Source: Desulfosporosinus acidiphilus SJ4
GTDB lineage: Bacteria; Bacillota; Desulfitobacteriia; Desulfitobacteriales; Desulfitobacteriaceae
DNA length: 64,000 bases
Assembly: GCF_000255115.2 (NCBI RefSeq)
Contig: NC_018068.1
Location: forward strand, 4,373,977-4,437,976
Reading direction: 5' to 3'
Shown: one piece after another, positions 39,921-49,327 of the stretch
Position numbering within the stretch: the stretch's first letter is position 1
Layout: the number at the start of each line of letters is the position of its first letter
The notes under the pieces: generated by a model
What the model was told of the DNA's origin: nothing
Databases searched by the model: none
What the model saw: the letters and a program-made list of their open reading frames with translations, nothing else
Made by a program: the position numbers and the translations under genes

Positions 39921-41786
39921 TTAGCGTACGGGAACCATCTCAAGGTAAGGATGACTGAATAGGAGCCCATTGCTGTACTTCAAAATATGTTTGATAACAA
40001 TATCTGCTGCAGTCTCGATAGAAAACTTACTCGTATCGATCTCAATATCAGGATTATCCGGCGCTTCATAAGGACTAGAAATTCCGGTGAAATTGGGGAT
40101 CTCACCAGCTCTGGCTTTTTTGTAAAGTCCTTTTACATCTCTTTTTTCACATTCTTCGAGAGGTGTACTTACATATATTTCTACAAATTCTTTGCCAATA
40201 ATCCTTCTGGCGTTTTCCCGATCATCTTTATATGGCGAGATAAATGCCGTAAGAGTGATAATTCCTGCATCATTCATTAGCTTAGCGACTTCGGCAATCC
40301 TTCTGATATTTTCAATTCTGTCAGCCTCTTTAAAACCTAAATTTTTATTCAAACCGTGTCTGACATTATCACCATCAAGCAACATAGTATGTTTGCCCAT
40401 GGCAACGAGCCCTTTCTCTACTTCATTTGCAAGGGTAGACTTCCCGGAACCTGATAAGCCCGTGAACCATAGAGTCAGCGGTTTTTGGCACTTTTGTTGT
40501 GCACGGATTTCTCGAGTGATATCAGTATTCTGCCACACAACATTCGTTGATCTTCTTAATGAATGTTCAATAACCCCCAATGCGGAGGTTTTATTTGTAA
40601 TCTTGTCGATTAAACTAAGAGACCCTAATGACTTGTTATTCTTAATTTTATCAAACACTATATTTTCAGACAGAGCTATATCACATACTGCCAGCTCACT
40701 CCTGAATACACTATTGACACTAATCCTATTGCCAGTGTTTATGTCAATTTTATATTTAAGAGCCATTACCGTAGCTGTCAGAACTTTGGCCCCTACCCTA
40801 ATAAGGTAGCTTTTCCCAGCAACAAGCTCTATGTTATCCAACCAAAGGATTGTAGCGGTAAACATGTCAGCAATTTGAAGATTTGCTTCTTTAACTAATA
40901 CACATCCTCTTGCTACATCCACTTCTTTGTCAATGCAAATAGTAACTGCTTGCCCCATAAATGCCTGATCTTTTTTACTATCCGTATAAATACCTTTTAT
41001 TTTGGCCTTTTGTCTGCTCGGAAGAGTAAGAACCTCATCACCAACAGAAATGGTCCCAGATTCTATCTGTCCCTGAAGTTCTCTGAAGGAATCATTAAAT
41101 TTTAGGTTTGTCACCTTTTGGACTAACATGACAAAACTTTCGCTGTTCGATTTTGAGTTTGTTTCGATCTCTTCGAGATAAGAAAGTAAAGGTAACCCTT
41201 CATTCCAGGACATATGATTAGATGGCTTGATAACATTATCGCCTTCAGTTCCCGAAACCGGAATGAACTCGATACTTTTCATGTTAAAATCAGCTGTAAG
41301 ACTTAAAAAGTCCTGTCTAATTTCCCTAAATCTATAAAAATCATAATGAAGCAAATCCATCTTATTTACAACCACAACAATGTGATGAATGCCCATCAAA
41401 GTGCAAATTTTCAGTTGTCTTTTAAGTTGCTCAGACACACCTTGGACACCATCTAAGACAATAACAGCCAGATTTGAAAGAAAAGCCCCCAGAGCTATCT
41501 CACACAAAGTTTGCTCATCACCAGGAGCATCGGTAACAATAAAAGACTTAGTTGCGGTTTCATAATATCTACTTATATTATTTAAAATTTCTTGTTTGGT
41601 TAGCAAGTCGTTTAAAAAATAGTCAAAAGAATAGTTAATTTCTTCACCATGAATGCCAGTTTTGTTATCTGGTTCCGCGACAGAATTAGAAGTTATTAAT
41701 TTTTCCTTACCAAATATTCTTTCGACCAATGTTGATTTTCCGCTATTAACCGGTCCGCAGAAAATCAATTTAAGTACGGTTTTCAA
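39921..41786 (-). CDS. CysN-CysC fusion (divergent GTPase + APS kinase)
   Basis: 621 residues. The N-terminal EF-Tu-like domain has CGPVNSGKST (G1), DAPGDEQ in place of DTPGHEQ (G3) and NKMDLL (G4); the usual GITIDVAYR switch block is missing, so GTPase activity is doubtful. From about residue 440 a complete APS kinase follows: WFTGLSGSGKSTLANEVE, LDGDNVRHGLNKNLGF, ISPYKDDRENAR. It makes PAPS from APS. No cysD is present; APS might come from the dissimilatory ATP sulfurylase. The neighbours cysQ and a sulfotransferase suggest sulfation of the polymer. Confidence 0.88.
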   Translation of the reverse strand: MKTVLKLIFCGPVNSGKSTLVERIFGKEKLITSNSVAEPDNKTGIHGEEINYSFDYFLNDLLTKQEILNNISRYYETATKSFIVTDAPGDEQTLCEIALGAFLSNLAVIVLDGVQGVSEQLKRQLKICTLMGIHHIVVVVNKMDLLHYDFYRFREIRQDFLSLTADFNMKSIEFIPVSGTEGDNVIKPSNHMSWNEGLPLLSYLEEIETNSKSNSESFVMLVQKVTNLKFNDSFRELQGQIESGTISVGDEVLTLPSRQKAKIKGIYTDSKKDQAFMGQAVTICIDKEVDVARGCVLVKEANLQIADMFTATILWLDNIELVAGKSYLIRVGAKVLTATVMALKYKIDINTGNRISVNSVFRSELAVCDIALSENIVFDKIKNNKSLGSLSLIDKITNKTSALGVIEHSLRRSTNVVWQNTDITREIRAQQKCQKPLTLWFTGLSGSGKSTLANEVEKGLVAMGKHTMLLDGDNVRHGLNKNLGFKEADRIENIRRIAEVAKLMNDAGIITLTAFISPYKDDRENARRIIGKEFVEIYVSTPLEECEKRDVKGLYKKARAGEIPNFTGISSPYEAPDNPDIEIDTSKFSIETAADIVIKHILKYSNGLLFSHPYLEMVPVR

Positions 41787-41827
41787 GGCGATATACCCTC
41801 TTTTTCTTATTACCTATACACAGTTAA

Positions 41828-42621
41828 TTAAATCCATATATTCTCTTTTCTATTCACAACATAAAACCCTTTTTCATTCAGGATGTTTTCCCGATTATAA
41901 AGCATCTCGGTCCCATCCATTTGTCTAAAGATGCACCCAGCTTCTTCAACGATACACTGCATAGCTGCCGTATCCCATTCCGAAGTAAACCGAAACGATA
42001 ATATACATCTGCTTCACCTGAAGCTACCAAGCAGCCTTTTAGTGAGCTACCTGCCGATACGGTCTCTTTGATTTTGTCATTATTCACTTCAATTAGCTTA
42101 ACGTCTTTTTCTGATGAATGAGACTTGATGGATACCATGATAAGATTTTCAACTTTATCTGTAAATTGAAGTCTCCTTTTTTCCAGACTAATTTCTCCGT
42201 TTTGAACTTTCTCTATATATGATCCATAATCTTTACTGGCGAAATATAAGTCACCCGTAACAGGCACGTATATAACACCAATGATAATCTTATGCTTATA
42301 GGCTAATGCAATGTTGACCGTAAATTGACCATTTCTATTAATAAACTCCTTTGTCCCATCTAATGGATCAACAATAAAGCAAAAGTCATTAACTAATCGA
42401 CTTTTATCATCTCTAGATTCTTCCGATAATATTGCATATTCCGAATAATTAGCTTTAAGCCCTGTCATAATGATTTCATTAGATTTGCGATCAGCAAAAG
42501 TCAAAGGGGATTTGTCTTCTTTAACTTCAATATTAAAATTCGTCTCATAAATTTTTTGTATTTCGGTCCCAGCTTTTATTGCCAATGTATAAAATTCTTC
42601 CATTAATGTTTCTAGGTTCAT
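41828..42621 (-). pseudogene. cysQ: CysQ-like 3'(2'),5'-bisphosphate nucleotidase, frameshifted
   Basis: The frame from ATG 42621 shows the Li-sensitive phosphatase motifs: ILSEESRDD, FCFIVDPLDGTKEFINRNGQFTVNIAL. After VYYRFGL (about 41995) the frame loses the family; one base earlier the other frame gives TSEWDTAAMQCIVEEAGCIFRQMDG and ends at TAA 41828. WDTAA holds the last metal-binding Asp, so the frameshifted product (ends at 41878) is probably inactive. A sequencing error is possible. The intact enzyme would hydrolyse PAP left by sulfotransferases. Confidence 0.85.
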
Positions 42622-42736
42622 CTAAAAACTCCATATTCCATTACTTATGCTGGCATTTGACAGTTAACCACTGGCCGAGGCCGAAGATAATAAATTCCTT
42701 CAGGTTTACGCTAATGACCCCGACGAGAAATAATTA

Positions 42737-44335
42737 CTAATTTAGGAAGATCTTCACTGCCTTAATCCGTCCGACCTTCCTTCTCACCCAAGCGATCCCC
42801 TTGCACACTTCTTCAACCCGAAAAACATAAGTCAGTACCAGATAGACCAACAGCCCAGCCAGGACGCTTAAAAGGGTGCTGAGGATTAACCCTTTAAATC
42901 CAGCCCAATATCCGTGCAAAAGCGTATTAGCAAAATAAACAACTACTCCCGTAAGCCCTCCGGCCGCTAGGATCTGCAAGGCAAAGACCACTAAGGCCCG
43001 GTAAGGCAGAGGTGCCTTCTTCTGGAGCTTCAGCACGACAAAAAATCCGAGAAAAAGGAGGATTAAATTAGTCAATCCCGAAAGTGAGTTGGCAAGAGCA
43101 AGCCCCCGCTGCTGCAGTAAACGAACCAGGATGATACTTAAGAAAATATTAACCAATAAAGCCATGGCACCGGTTCCGACTGCCACAACCATCTTTTTCA
43201 AGGCAAAATAAACGTTCACCAGCATGCCTACCATCGACCCAGTTAAGAGCACACCCAGCAGATATGGGACGGTCTCTGCCGTAATCCGCGTATCCTCCGT
43301 ATCAAAAACTCCATGCTGAAAAAGCATCTGGACGAGAGGGAAACGGAGAACGTAGAGCCCGATAACAGCTGGAAAAATGACGAGTAAGAGGAGACGTACA
43401 GCTCGATTGAGCCCTTCGACCAAGCGGGGCCAATCCTCGAGGGCTGCCGCATTGACCAAGAGCGGATAGACTACCATACCCACCGCCCCGCTAAAGATAG
43501 TCTGGGGCAGGAGTACCAATTTGCTGGCAAAATACAGCGCAGAAACCCTTCCCGCCGGTAGCCCTGTCGCTAAGGTACGGTCGACGATGAGGTTCACCTG
43601 AGCCACCGCGGCTGAGACTATAAATGGAGTCAGCAAAGTAAACATCTCCCGCACCCCAGGGTCGTAAAAATCCAAAAGAAAGCGGTAGTGAAACCCATGC
43701 TTGCGAGCTGAAGGTAGTTGGAGCAAAAACTGGCCCAGCACCCCAAGAACAGATCCCGCTGCCAGTCCGTAAATGCCCCAAAACCTACCTAGCGTGAAGA
43801 TGCTACTGATAATAAACACATTAGAGATAAGTCCGATCGAAGATGGAGCAAGGAATGAGTGGTGAGCGTTGTTCACCCCCACCAGGATTCCCAGAAGCCC
43901 GCCGAAGAAAAGATTCGGCAGCATTATGCGAGTAAGCTCTACCGTGAGGTTTAATCGACTTCCAGCATAGCTTGGCGCAATCAGGTGAACGATGAACGGC
44001 GCAAAAAGGAAAAAGATTGTTCCCAACGCTCCAAGTAGTAAAATGAAAAGGGAAAAGACAATGTTTGTTGTGCGCCAGGCTTTCTCTTCCTCACCTTTAG
44101 CTAAGTAACTAGCATAGACCGTAATAAAAGTGCTAGTTAGCGAACCGCTGATTGTACCAGAAAAAAAAGTAGGAATAATTGCGGCAACAAGATAGGCATC
44201 TGTCATTCCAGAAGCCCCAAACGTATAGGCGATTGATGATTCCCGGATAAGCCCTAAAACAGTGCTAAATCCTATTATGAGTGCAACCATTAGTGCGTTA
44301 CGAGCAATAAATTTCTGTGTGGATAAAACCGTCAT
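42737..44335 (-). CDS. MurJ/MviN-like lipid flippase
   Basis: About 532 residues and 14 predicted spans. LGLIRESSIAYTFGASGMTDAYLVAAIIP in span 1-2 and ARIMLPNLFFGGLLGILVG-type blocks fit the MOP-superfamily MurJ proteins. ATG 44335 follows GGAGGAG; the frame runs 24 codons further without a ribosome site. Within this cluster it could move a lipid-linked repeat unit rather than lipid II, since the normal Wzx is reduced to a stub at 47526. Confidence 0.88.
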   Translation of the reverse strand: MTVLSTQKFIARNALMVALIIGFSTVLGLIRESSIAYTFGASGMTDAYLVAAIIPTFFSGTISGSLTSTFITVYASYLAKGEEEKAWRTTNIVFSLFILLLGALGTIFFLFAPFIVHLIAPSYAGSRLNLTVELTRIMLPNLFFGGLLGILVGVNNAHHSFLAPSSIGLISNVFIISSIFTLGRFWGIYGLAAGSVLGVLGQFLLQLPSARKHGFHYRFLLDFYDPGVREMFTLLTPFIVSAAVAQVNLIVDRTLATGLPAGRVSALYFASKLVLLPQTIFSGAVGMVVYPLLVNAAALEDWPRLVEGLNRAVRLLLLVIFPAVIGLYVLRFPLVQMLFQHGVFDTEDTRITAETVPYLLGVLLTGSMVGMLVNVYFALKKMVVAVGTGAMALLVNIFLSIILVRLLQQRGLALANSLSGLTNLILLFLGFFVVLKLQKKAPLPYRALVVFALQILAAGGLTGVVVYFANTLLHGYWAGFKGLILSTLLSVLAGLLVYLVLTYVFRVEEVCKGIAWVRRKVGRIKAVKIFLN

Positions 44336-44457
44336 TCCATTACTCCTCCGACCTAGTACTATTTTACAACTATACTTCCGAGGGGGGATACAGTCTGTGG
44401 TCAACATAAAATTGAAAAGAGACTTTTTGTTAAGTAAAGCTATAATCGTTCTATTGG

Positions 44458-45330
44458 CTAAAAGAGATTTCCATAACCCAATCTTTTAACCACCACATCG
44501 TCCTTAAGCTGTTTGTATACATTAACAAGTTCTTTGTCATTTAAAAAAGCGTATTTCCGGGATAATTGCGTAGTATCTACGATATTCCTTAGCTTGCCAC
44601 GATCAAAGTCTGTTCCAATAAAATCTGATAAGCTGTTTAAGTAATATTCAGGTCGTTCCACATAATCCTCGTATTGAATGCTCATCCAATCAGAGGAAAA
44701 TCTCTCTTCCATCAAGGAAGCCTGACAAATGTATTCCTTCCATAACCCAACTCCCCCATGAATCTCTGCTACTCTCATGGATTCAAGAATGTTCGTTTTA
44801 CCTAGTAAAAGTGCTTGTTTGATATATGTTTTTAATGAATGTTTAAATTCTTTTCTTATTGTTAATTCCCTTTTTCGGAGGCTCTCCGCTGTATCAATCG
44901 GATTTCTATAGATATGGACTATTTTAGCTGACGGAAATATCTCCTTCCAAAATTCAACGGTAAAGGTATTCCTCGGGTCCTTCCATCCCCACGGTATACT
45001 AAGCTTACTGATATTCCCATATCTTAGATAATGACGGAGGCCCATGTATTCAATTGCACGGAGTGATGACAAATGGTATGTAGTAACTTTAATTAGCTCT
45101 CGTTTAATATTGACATTTGAACTTATGCATTTAGTAAAATAACCCGGATTGTCCCAGCTAGCGCAACACTCCGATAAAATCCACGAATTTAACTTTAAAA
45201 AAAACACAGATTCGCAGTTCTCTTCTTTTTTGCAACCTACAAATAATCCTAAAGTTTCAAGATGTTTTGTTAGCATAGTGGTACCAGACCGATGCATTCC
45301 AAGAATAATAACGGGAGCTAAAAAATTCAT
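44458..45330 (-). CDS. PAPS-dependent sulfotransferase
   Basis: About 290 residues. The start LAPVIILGMHRSGTTMLTKHLE is the 5'-phosphosulfate-binding loop; GWKDPRNTFTVEFW and IFPSAKIVHIYRNPIDTAESLRKRE hold the 3'-phosphate-binding part (Arg and Ser). It should transfer sulfate from PAPS to the polysaccharide. ATG 45330 follows GTGAGG. With the CysN-CysC fusion and cysQ it makes a sulfation set within the polymer cluster. Confidence 0.85.
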   Translation of the reverse strand: MNFLAPVIILGMHRSGTTMLTKHLETLGLFVGCKKEENCESVFFLKLNSWILSECCASWDNPGYFTKCISSNVNIKRELIKVTTYHLSSLRAIEYMGLRHYLRYGNISKLSIPWGWKDPRNTFTVEFWKEIFPSAKIVHIYRNPIDTAESLRKRELTIRKEFKHSLKTYIKQALLLGKTNILESMRVAEIHGGVGLWKEYICQASLMEERFSSDWMSIQYEDYVERPEYYLNSLSDFIGTDFDRGKLRNIVDTTQLSRKYAFLNDKELVNVYKQLKDDVVVKRLGYGNLF

Positions 45331-45403
45331 TTTTTGCCTCACTCCAGAAATTTGTTTTCACATTTTTAGGTTATACTTTGACAAAATATCTAAATAGCAA
45401 GTC

Positions 45404-46528
45404 TTATCCGTTTTTATTATAGTTGTTAAGAAGATTTTGGTAGCCTACTATAGTTTGTTTCGCAGCATTTTCCCATGTATAAAAATTCTTTACCCGTTCT
45501 TTTAGTCTTGGATTATTTTTTTCAATAACTGCTTGCTTAACAGCTAAAAATATTGACTGAGGATCTTCAGGTTCACAATAGTAAGCCATGTCTCCAAAAT
45601 AGTCGATTGTTGTTCCCCTGTTCGTTACTACAATATTACATCCACAAGAAGCTGCTTCTAAACTTACTAGACCGGGCGTTTCGTACCAGCTTGGTAAGAC
45701 ATGAACTTTTGCTTTTAAATACATCTCATAGACTTTATCATAAGAGACGTGACTTAAAAATACTGTATTATTATTTGCGTTATTAACTACCATTTGATAA
45801 TATTTCTTGTGATTTGGTGCAGCGTCTCCAACGATATACAACTTGTAGTTCGTGTTATATAATGCCCTAACTAAGTTCAATTGGTTTTTTCGAGGCTCAA
45901 TACGTCCAACGCATAAAATGGTATTTTCATAATCTAATTTAGCCTTTGATTTATTAAGTGAGGGCTCACAATTCAGCTGAGTTGTATCAATAGCATTTAC
46001 CACGACATTATAATTCGTCAAATTGCGTCCGAATTTTTTGTTTAGTTCTTTAATCTCTAACACAGAATTCGGCAGTAACCAGTCAGCCGATTCTAAAATT
46101 TTTTCTTGGATGCAGGAATATGTCTTTAAAACCATTTTTAAAGGCGGAAGTTTCTTTTCTTCTTTTATATATTTAACGTTCATTTTTATAGTTTCATAAC
46201 GATTAACTCCTAAGATTTTATTCAATGTTTTTCTTAGTTTAAATTGACCTTTCAATTCGAGTTCATCTGTAGGCCAATAAATTGTTGAAAGAATTACTGG
46301 TTTATTATATTTTTTTGCATTTAGTAATTGAAGATAAGTTTCCTGAACCCTTGTCAAATTAAAAAGATGCACAATATCATATTTTCTAACATCTTCAAAA
46401 ATACTTAATGATAAATCAACGTGAACATTGTATTTTTCTAAGTACTCTTTTGTTTTTAAAATTTGAATCGTATCTCCGCCCTTAGTCGAAAGTAAATTTG
46501 ATCTCGATTGCATCAAAATCTTCATCAC
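45404..46528 (-). CDS. Glycosyltransferase, GT4-like
   Basis: 374 residues with GT-B fold: an N-terminal domain starting KILMQSRSN and the sugar-nucleotide part TILCVGRIEPRKNQLNLVRAL ... LPSWYETPGLVSLEAASCGCNIVVTNRG with the E-x7-E signature. Overlaps the upstream GT2 gene by four bases (GTGATG; ATG 46525 is an alternative start). Cytoplasmic assembly of the repeat unit is inferred. Confidence 0.88.
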   Translation of the reverse strand: MMKILMQSRSNLLSTKGGDTIQILKTKEYLEKYNVHVDLSLSIFEDVRKYDIVHLFNLTRVQETYLQLLNAKKYNKPVILSTIYWPTDELELKGQFKLRKTLNKILGVNRYETIKMNVKYIKEEKKLPPLKMVLKTYSCIQEKILESADWLLPNSVLEIKELNKKFGRNLTNYNVVVNAIDTTQLNCEPSLNKSKAKLDYENTILCVGRIEPRKNQLNLVRALYNTNYKLYIVGDAAPNHKKYYQMVVNNANNNTVFLSHVSYDKVYEMYLKAKVHVLPSWYETPGLVSLEAASCGCNIVVTNRGTTIDYFGDMAYYCEPEDPQSIFLAVKQAVIEKNNPRLKERVKNFYTWENAAKQTIVGYQNLLNNYNKNG

Positions 46529-47484
46529 ATTTTAAACCTCTGATTAGAATTAGTCAGTTTACGTTCTTTCAATCCCATTCCAAACCCAGTGATATTAGCA
46601 GACAAAGTATTTAGAGCGTGGATCTCTTTATTTGTAATTTTCTTCATTAAAAGTACTATGAATAAAAAAATAAAATAATAGATTATTTGATACCAAGAAA
46701 AGTACTTTCCCATTATATATGTAAAGCATATTATACCATTATTATTTTTAACATCATTTTTTATGTGACCGAAATTGTTTGGTAGTAATCGATTAATTCC
46801 TAATTTCCTCGCATGCCTTTTCCATTGATTTAAGTTCAAAGAATGTTTATGTTCCAAATTCGGATGAACAATCTTAGCATTATTTACTACAAATATTGTA
46901 AAGCCATATTTTTTTGCTCGCAGGGAATACTCTATATCTTCGCCTCCAACAAAAAAATGTATATAATCATAAAACCCAATAACCCCGAGGACTTTCCTCG
47001 AAATGAGAACACCATTAGTTCCAAATGAATCGATAAAAAAATCCTTTGATTTAGAGCAAACGTAATAAAACTTTCCAAAAATACTTATTCTCATTCTAAA
47101 AAAACCCTGTTCGTTCATTTCTTGATCCAGAACTATGGGGCAAACAATTTCTGCTTTAGATATGTTAGCAGCTAATTGCTCTAAACAATCGTTATAGGGA
47201 ATACCATCTTGATCCAGTAACCAGATATAATCAGCCCCTTGGCAATAAGCCATTTGCATGCCTTTTGAAAAACCTTTTGCAGAACCACAGTTACCCTTCA
47301 TATCGACATATTCAATATTTAATGTACTATTCAAAACAACTTCCTCATTTTGTCCCTTTGTTTCTGTGCTATTATCTAAAACAATTAACTTATTTATCTT
47401 ATAAGTTTGATTTGTTAAAGCTTTTATTAATTCCATTAAATCTAAAGGTGAATTATATGCAACGATGACCGCAAAGACTTTCAC
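46525..47484 (-). CDS. Rhamnosyltransferase-like GT2 protein
   Basis: 319 residues. AVIVAYNSPLDLMELIKALTNQ, VLDNSTET and WLLDQDGIPYNDC (DxD) are GT2 features; the LDQD form is usual in rhamnosyltransferases. C-terminal hydrophobic segments (YQIIYYFIFLFIVLLM) may anchor it to the membrane. dTDP-rhamnose is made by the rfb genes of the same cluster. Confidence 0.85.
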   Translation of the reverse strand: MKVFAVIVAYNSPLDLMELIKALTNQTYKINKLIVLDNSTETKGQNEEVVLNSTLNIEYVDMKGNCGSAKGFSKGMQMAYCQGADYIWLLDQDGIPYNDCLEQLAANISKAEIVCPIVLDQEMNEQGFFRMRISIFGKFYYVCSKSKDFFIDSFGTNGVLISRKVLGVIGFYDYIHFFVGGEDIEYSLRAKKYGFTIFVVNNAKIVHPNLEHKHSLNLNQWKRHARKLGINRLLPNNFGHIKNDVKNNNGIICFTYIMGKYFSWYQIIYYFIFLFIVLLMKKITNKEIHALNTLSANITGFGMGLKERKLTNSNQRFKM

Positions 47485-47525
47485 TCTTTCATCTCCATTC
47501 TAAAAGTTAATCCTCTTTATTTATT

Positions 47526-47675
47526 TTATATAACAAGTAACGGAATATGGGCATATTGGCCAAGCCTATCACTGCTACCTAAAATCCCTGCAACATATGG
47601 TATGGTGATTATTGGTATTATTACATTGAATACTTGTGCCACCAAATTGTACATATAACTTTTTATTATACTCAT
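47526..47675 (-). pseudogene. Stub of a Wzx-type polysaccharide flippase
   Basis: A 49-codon frame: IIKSYMYNLVAQVFNVIIPIITIPYVAGILGSS, then DRLGQYA. This is the well-conserved first membrane segment of Wzx/RfbX proteins (PxITxPYVxRxLG, GxGxY), after which the gene ends. About 400 residues are missing. Upstream (47676-47850) nothing else coding is seen. Confidence 0.75.
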
Positions 47676-47850
47676 TTATCTATTCCTTAATTTATACAAT
47701 TGTTTTATGTATAGAAGTCTATCTTGATTTGACGTTGACCATATAACCCTATCCCTAGCGTACCAAAATGAATAAAATAAAAAGCTCAAGAATAACTAAA
47801 GGTAAACCACAGTATTTAATAATTTTTACTTCTTTTATACTTTAATTTAA

Positions 47851-48984
47851 TTAATTATTAAGAGCCTCTTTAATAACCTTTTCAAATTGTTCCAACCACT
47901 TATCCCAGTTCAATTCTCTCTCATATTTTTCCCTAGTTGAATACATCAGTTGCGAATAAATAAATGGATTATTATATAAATATTGAATTTTATTGGCATA
48001 ATCTAATCCTTTAGCTTTTAATTCGAACTTGAAACCATTAACATTATCTTCAACATAACTACCTACCCCCCCAGTATTAGTAGTTAAAATTGGTAGTGCA
48101 AAAGCGCTTGCCTCACAATATACAATTGCTGAACACTCCGCTCGAGTAGGTAAAATAAGGAAACTACTTTCCAAAAATAATTTATATAACTTTTCAAAGT
48201 CTTTATTATTATTTTTATTTAGAAAGGGAATAATATTTACCTTATCATCCAAAATATGGGGATTGCATCCAACAATAATCAAGTTAGTATTTATTCCTCT
48301 TTCATTTAGTGTTTTTAAAGTTTCTAAGGCTATACCACCACCTTTTCTTTCCCAATCCACCCCTACAAATAACAAATTTATGGTATTTAATTGCTTTTCC
48401 CATACAATTTCCTCTTTTGTAGGTATTTTTTCTAAATTTGGTCCAAATTTTAAGATTCTAACTTTATTTCCAGCTACATTATACTGTGCATTTGAAGAAT
48501 CAGCGGCCCATTTAGATGAAAGAACAATTCGTTTAGATTTATGCAAAGCATTAGACTCAATATCGTTTCCAGATATTATATTCGATTTGATCAAGTTCTC
48601 AAAAGAATGATAATAATTTAGCATTATTTGAAATGTAGCATCACTTAAGTAAATAATTGGCACGTTTGTCTCAACATAAGCAATTTCTGAAGACGCAAAG
48701 GGAGCAATTATAATATCATAATCTCCTTCTTTTATTAACTTTGTATAAATCCTCCCTAAATTCCGTGAAAAAAAGTGAGTATGACTAATCATGTATTTCC
48801 TTTTGAGGACTTTTATAACAAAATATTTTTTAATTAACAATGAAAATTGAATAATAGATATATTAGCAGGTCCAATCCATTCAATATTGTATTTATTTTT
48901 AAGTAAATGAAAAATAGTATAAATTGTTCCAGATGCGCTTGTTTTATCAATAGGATTATTCGTAGTTATAAATCCAATTTTCAT
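47851..48984 (-). CDS. Glycosyltransferase, GT4-like
   Basis: 377 residues. The start MKIGFITTNNPIDKTSASGTIYTIF and the C-terminal domain with LLFVGVDWERKGGGIALETLKTLNE and LPTRAECSAIVYCEASAFALPILTTNTGGVGSYV (E-x7-E region) indicate a GT-B retaining transferase. ATG 48984 follows AAAGGAGG. The DNA is very AT-rich, typical for transferred polysaccharide genes. Confidence 0.85.
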   Translation of the reverse strand: MKIGFITTNNPIDKTSASGTIYTIFHLLKNKYNIEWIGPANISIIQFSLLIKKYFVIKVLKRKYMISHTHFFSRNLGRIYTKLIKEGDYDIIIAPFASSEIAYVETNVPIIYLSDATFQIMLNYYHSFENLIKSNIISGNDIESNALHKSKRIVLSSKWAADSSNAQYNVAGNKVRILKFGPNLEKIPTKEEIVWEKQLNTINLLFVGVDWERKGGGIALETLKTLNERGINTNLIIVGCNPHILDDKVNIIPFLNKNNNKDFEKLYKLFLESSFLILPTRAECSAIVYCEASAFALPILTTNTGGVGSYVEDNVNGFKFELKAKGLDYANKIQYLYNNPFIYSQLMYSTREKYERELNWDKWLEQFEKVIKEALNN

Positions 48985-49168
48985 TACTATCCTCCTTTCT
49001 GACATGCTGTCTAAGAATGATGTCGATATTTTATTTGTATTTCATTGAGGGAGTGCTGCTATCTTGCAAATTCAGAGCACTTGTCAGGGCTTCAAGAGTA
49101 TCCGTCCCGTTGAGATAGCATTGGATAAAATAGCAATTTATTAAGCGTACTGAATTACTCTGGGATTG

Positions 49169-49300
49169 TTAAATTTGACATGGAACCCCTCGACGGATGC
49201 TTCAATTGGGTCGAGGGCTATGGCTCAAAAGATGTTCATTTGGGGTAAGCCCTATCCCTTAGCATTAGGGTACCATCCGCCGCGCCCATATCAAATTTAA
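49169..49300. repeat. 132-bp element with 15-bp terminal inverted repeats
   Basis: TTAAATTTGACATGG (49169-49183) and CCATATCAAATTTAA (49286-49300) pair with one mismatch. Inside, CCCTCGAC and GTCGAGGG form a hairpin. It lies in the 340-bp gap before the GT4 gene and is much richer in GC than its surroundings, like a small non-autonomous mobile element. The rest of the gap shows no gene. Confidence 0.5.
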
Positions 49301-49327
49301 TTTGGGGTTTGAGGACGTATAAATGCA

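Noticed and set aside
46731-46752. Similarity to the MNT/RAYT operator (CATATTATACCATTATTA)
   Set aside because: It lies inside a glycosyltransferase reading frame without the second arm, so it is chance in AT-rich DNA.
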